Shown one piece after another: positions 6,638 through 7,254 of a stretch of 7,254 nucleotides of DNA. The notes under the pieces are model-generated. The model ran no database searches, had not been told where the DNA came from, and saw only the letters and a program-made list of their open reading frames with translations. The position numbers and the translations under genes were made by a program. Where the stretch lies: the NCBI GenBank assembly GCA_945903655.1, contig CAMDOY010000179.1, positions 1 to 7,254 on the forward strand, given 5' to 3'. Numbering within the stretch: position 1 is the first letter of the stretch; every line of letters begins with the position of its first letter. The stretch comes from Rhizobium sp. Q54. GTDB taxonomy: Bacteria; Pseudomonadota; Alphaproteobacteria; Rhizobiales; Beijerinckiaceae.

Positions 6638-6645
6638 CCCTCCCC
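6638..6645 (-). promoter_or_regulatory. Shine-Dalgarno of the NMT1-like gene
   Basis: GGGGAGGG on the minus strand, 4 bases from the ATG at 6633, lies in the 33-bp gap after the monooxygenase stop. It supports the chosen start, which also gives a complete signal peptide. Confidence 0.65.
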
Positions 6646-6666
6646 TTTATCATTGATCAGCGACCG

Positions 6667-7254
6667 TCAGGCGGCCGCTGGCGTCCAGTCCTGCCCCGTG
6701 GTCGCGTCATGGACGAAGATCCACTCGCGGCTGATGGGGGGCGGGGATGGGGTCATCTTGTTGTTGAGATATTGCTGGCGCGCCTGCATCACCACCCGAT
6801 TGGCGCGCGGCCTGCGCTCGCCCTCATAGGCCCGCAGCGCGGCGGAAGGATCATCGCGGCCCGCATCCAGATGGCGGGATAGCGCATAGGCGTCCTCGAT
6901 GCAGATGGCGGCGCCCTGGGCCAGGGTCGGCATCATGGGATGGGCGGCGTCGCCCAAAAGCGCGATGCGCCCCTGGGTCCAGGTCTCGATGGGGTCGCGG
7001 TCGTAGAGGCCCCATTTGAAGACCGTGTCGAAGCGGTCCATCAGGGCCAGCAATTCGGGGTTCCAGCCTGCGAAAGCGTCCTTCATCTCCTGCACGGAGC
7101 TGGGAACGGTCCAGGATTCCTCGCCCCACTGGTCCATGAAATAGCCCGCGAAGAAGTTGAGCACCTTACCCGCGCGGATGGGATACATGATCACATGGCC
7201 CTTGGGGCCGAGAAAGCCGCAGTATTGGGTGCGCGGAGAGACCCTGTCCGGCCC
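6667..7254 (-). CDS. FAD-dependent aromatic-ring monooxygenase, C-terminal half (5' end beyond window)
   Basis: C-terminal 195 residues of a single-component (group A) flavoprotein monooxygenase of the salicylate / 3-hydroxybenzoate / 6-hydroxynicotinate hydroxylase type, which uses NAD(P)H and O2 to hydroxylate an aromatic ring in the cytoplasm. The frame is open to the right window edge. Full-length relatives have about 390-400 residues, so about half is missing, including the N-terminal GxGxxG dinucleotide fold and the DG motif. The diagnostic FAD-ribityl GD motif is intact: GRIALLGDAAHPMMPTLAQG (fragment residues 95-114), followed by AAICIEDAYALSRHL (115-129). The preceding beta-sheet MYPIRAGKVLNFFAG (23-37) and the RREWIF/VHD-like tail (REWIFVHD, 177-184) also fit this group. 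A GTG at 7194 is an internal valine, not a start. Class is secure; the substrate cannot be read from this half. Confidence 0.92.
   Translation of the reverse strand, partial: GPDRVSPRTQYCGFLGPKGHVIMYPIRAGKVLNFFAGYFMDQWGEESWTVPSSVQEMKDAFAGWNPELLALMDRFDTVFKWGLYDRDPIETWTQGRIALLGDAAHPMMPTLAQGAAICIEDAYALSRHLDAGRDDPSAALRAYEGERRPRANRVVMQARQQYLNNKMTPSPPPISREWIFVHDATTGQDWTPAAA

Noticed and set aside
5884..6882. Plus-strand open frame of about 332 codons antisense to the NMT1-like and monooxygenase genes
   Set aside because: It spans two real minus-strand genes and has the same histidine/glycine/arginine-rich shadow composition.
7192..7194. GTG as a start codon for the monooxygenase
   Set aside because: The frame continues open to the right edge with family-like sequence (CGFLGPKGH before the GTG), so the GTG encodes an internal valine of a truncated gene.

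Overview
The window is a single block of minus-strand genes from a GC-rich bacterium (GC above 60% by eye, not computed). Codons mostly end in G/C, Shine-Dalgarno sequences are purine-rich, and liv-type (HAAT), NMT1-type and Bug-type binding proteins occur side by side. This is the style of soil or water Proteobacteria; an alphaproteobacterium or a betaproteobacterium would fit, and the sequence alone does not settle which. All eight genes are transcribed right to left. There are no RNA genes, mobile elements, CRISPR arrays or large repeats, and no gene-free stretch longer than about 150 bases.

In transcription order (high to low coordinates): (1) 7254-6667, the C-terminal half of an FAD-dependent aromatic-ring monooxygenase of the salicylate/3-hydroxybenzoate hydroxylase type, cut by the window edge; (2) 6633-5599, an NMT1/SsuA-like periplasmic binding protein, 33 bp downstream of (1) and with no permease of its own in the window; (3) a 149-bp intergenic stretch with a plausible sigma70-type promoter (TTGACC-N17-CATCAT) reading into (4); (4) 5449-4283, a LivK-like periplasmic binding protein; (5) 4246-3383 livH and (6) 3382-2387 livM, the two permeases; (7) 2390-1638 livG and (8) 1645-902 livF, the two ATPases; (9) after a 77-bp gap, 824-1, a Bug/TctC-type periplasmic binding protein truncated by the left window edge.

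Genes 4-8 form one complete HAAT-type ABC importer: binding protein, two membrane subunits and two ATPases. Its junctions are very tight (stop-start abutment, a 4-bp overlap and an 8-bp overlap). The monooxygenase and the relatedness of the binding protein to aromatic-acid binders suggest the cargo is an aromatic or related organic acid rather than a branched-chain amino acid; that is inference. The notable feature is that three unrelated classes of periplasmic binding protein surround a single permease set, two of them lacking their usual transporter partners in view. Otherwise this is a conventional uptake and catabolism locus. I found no strong evidence for a wholly new kind of system.
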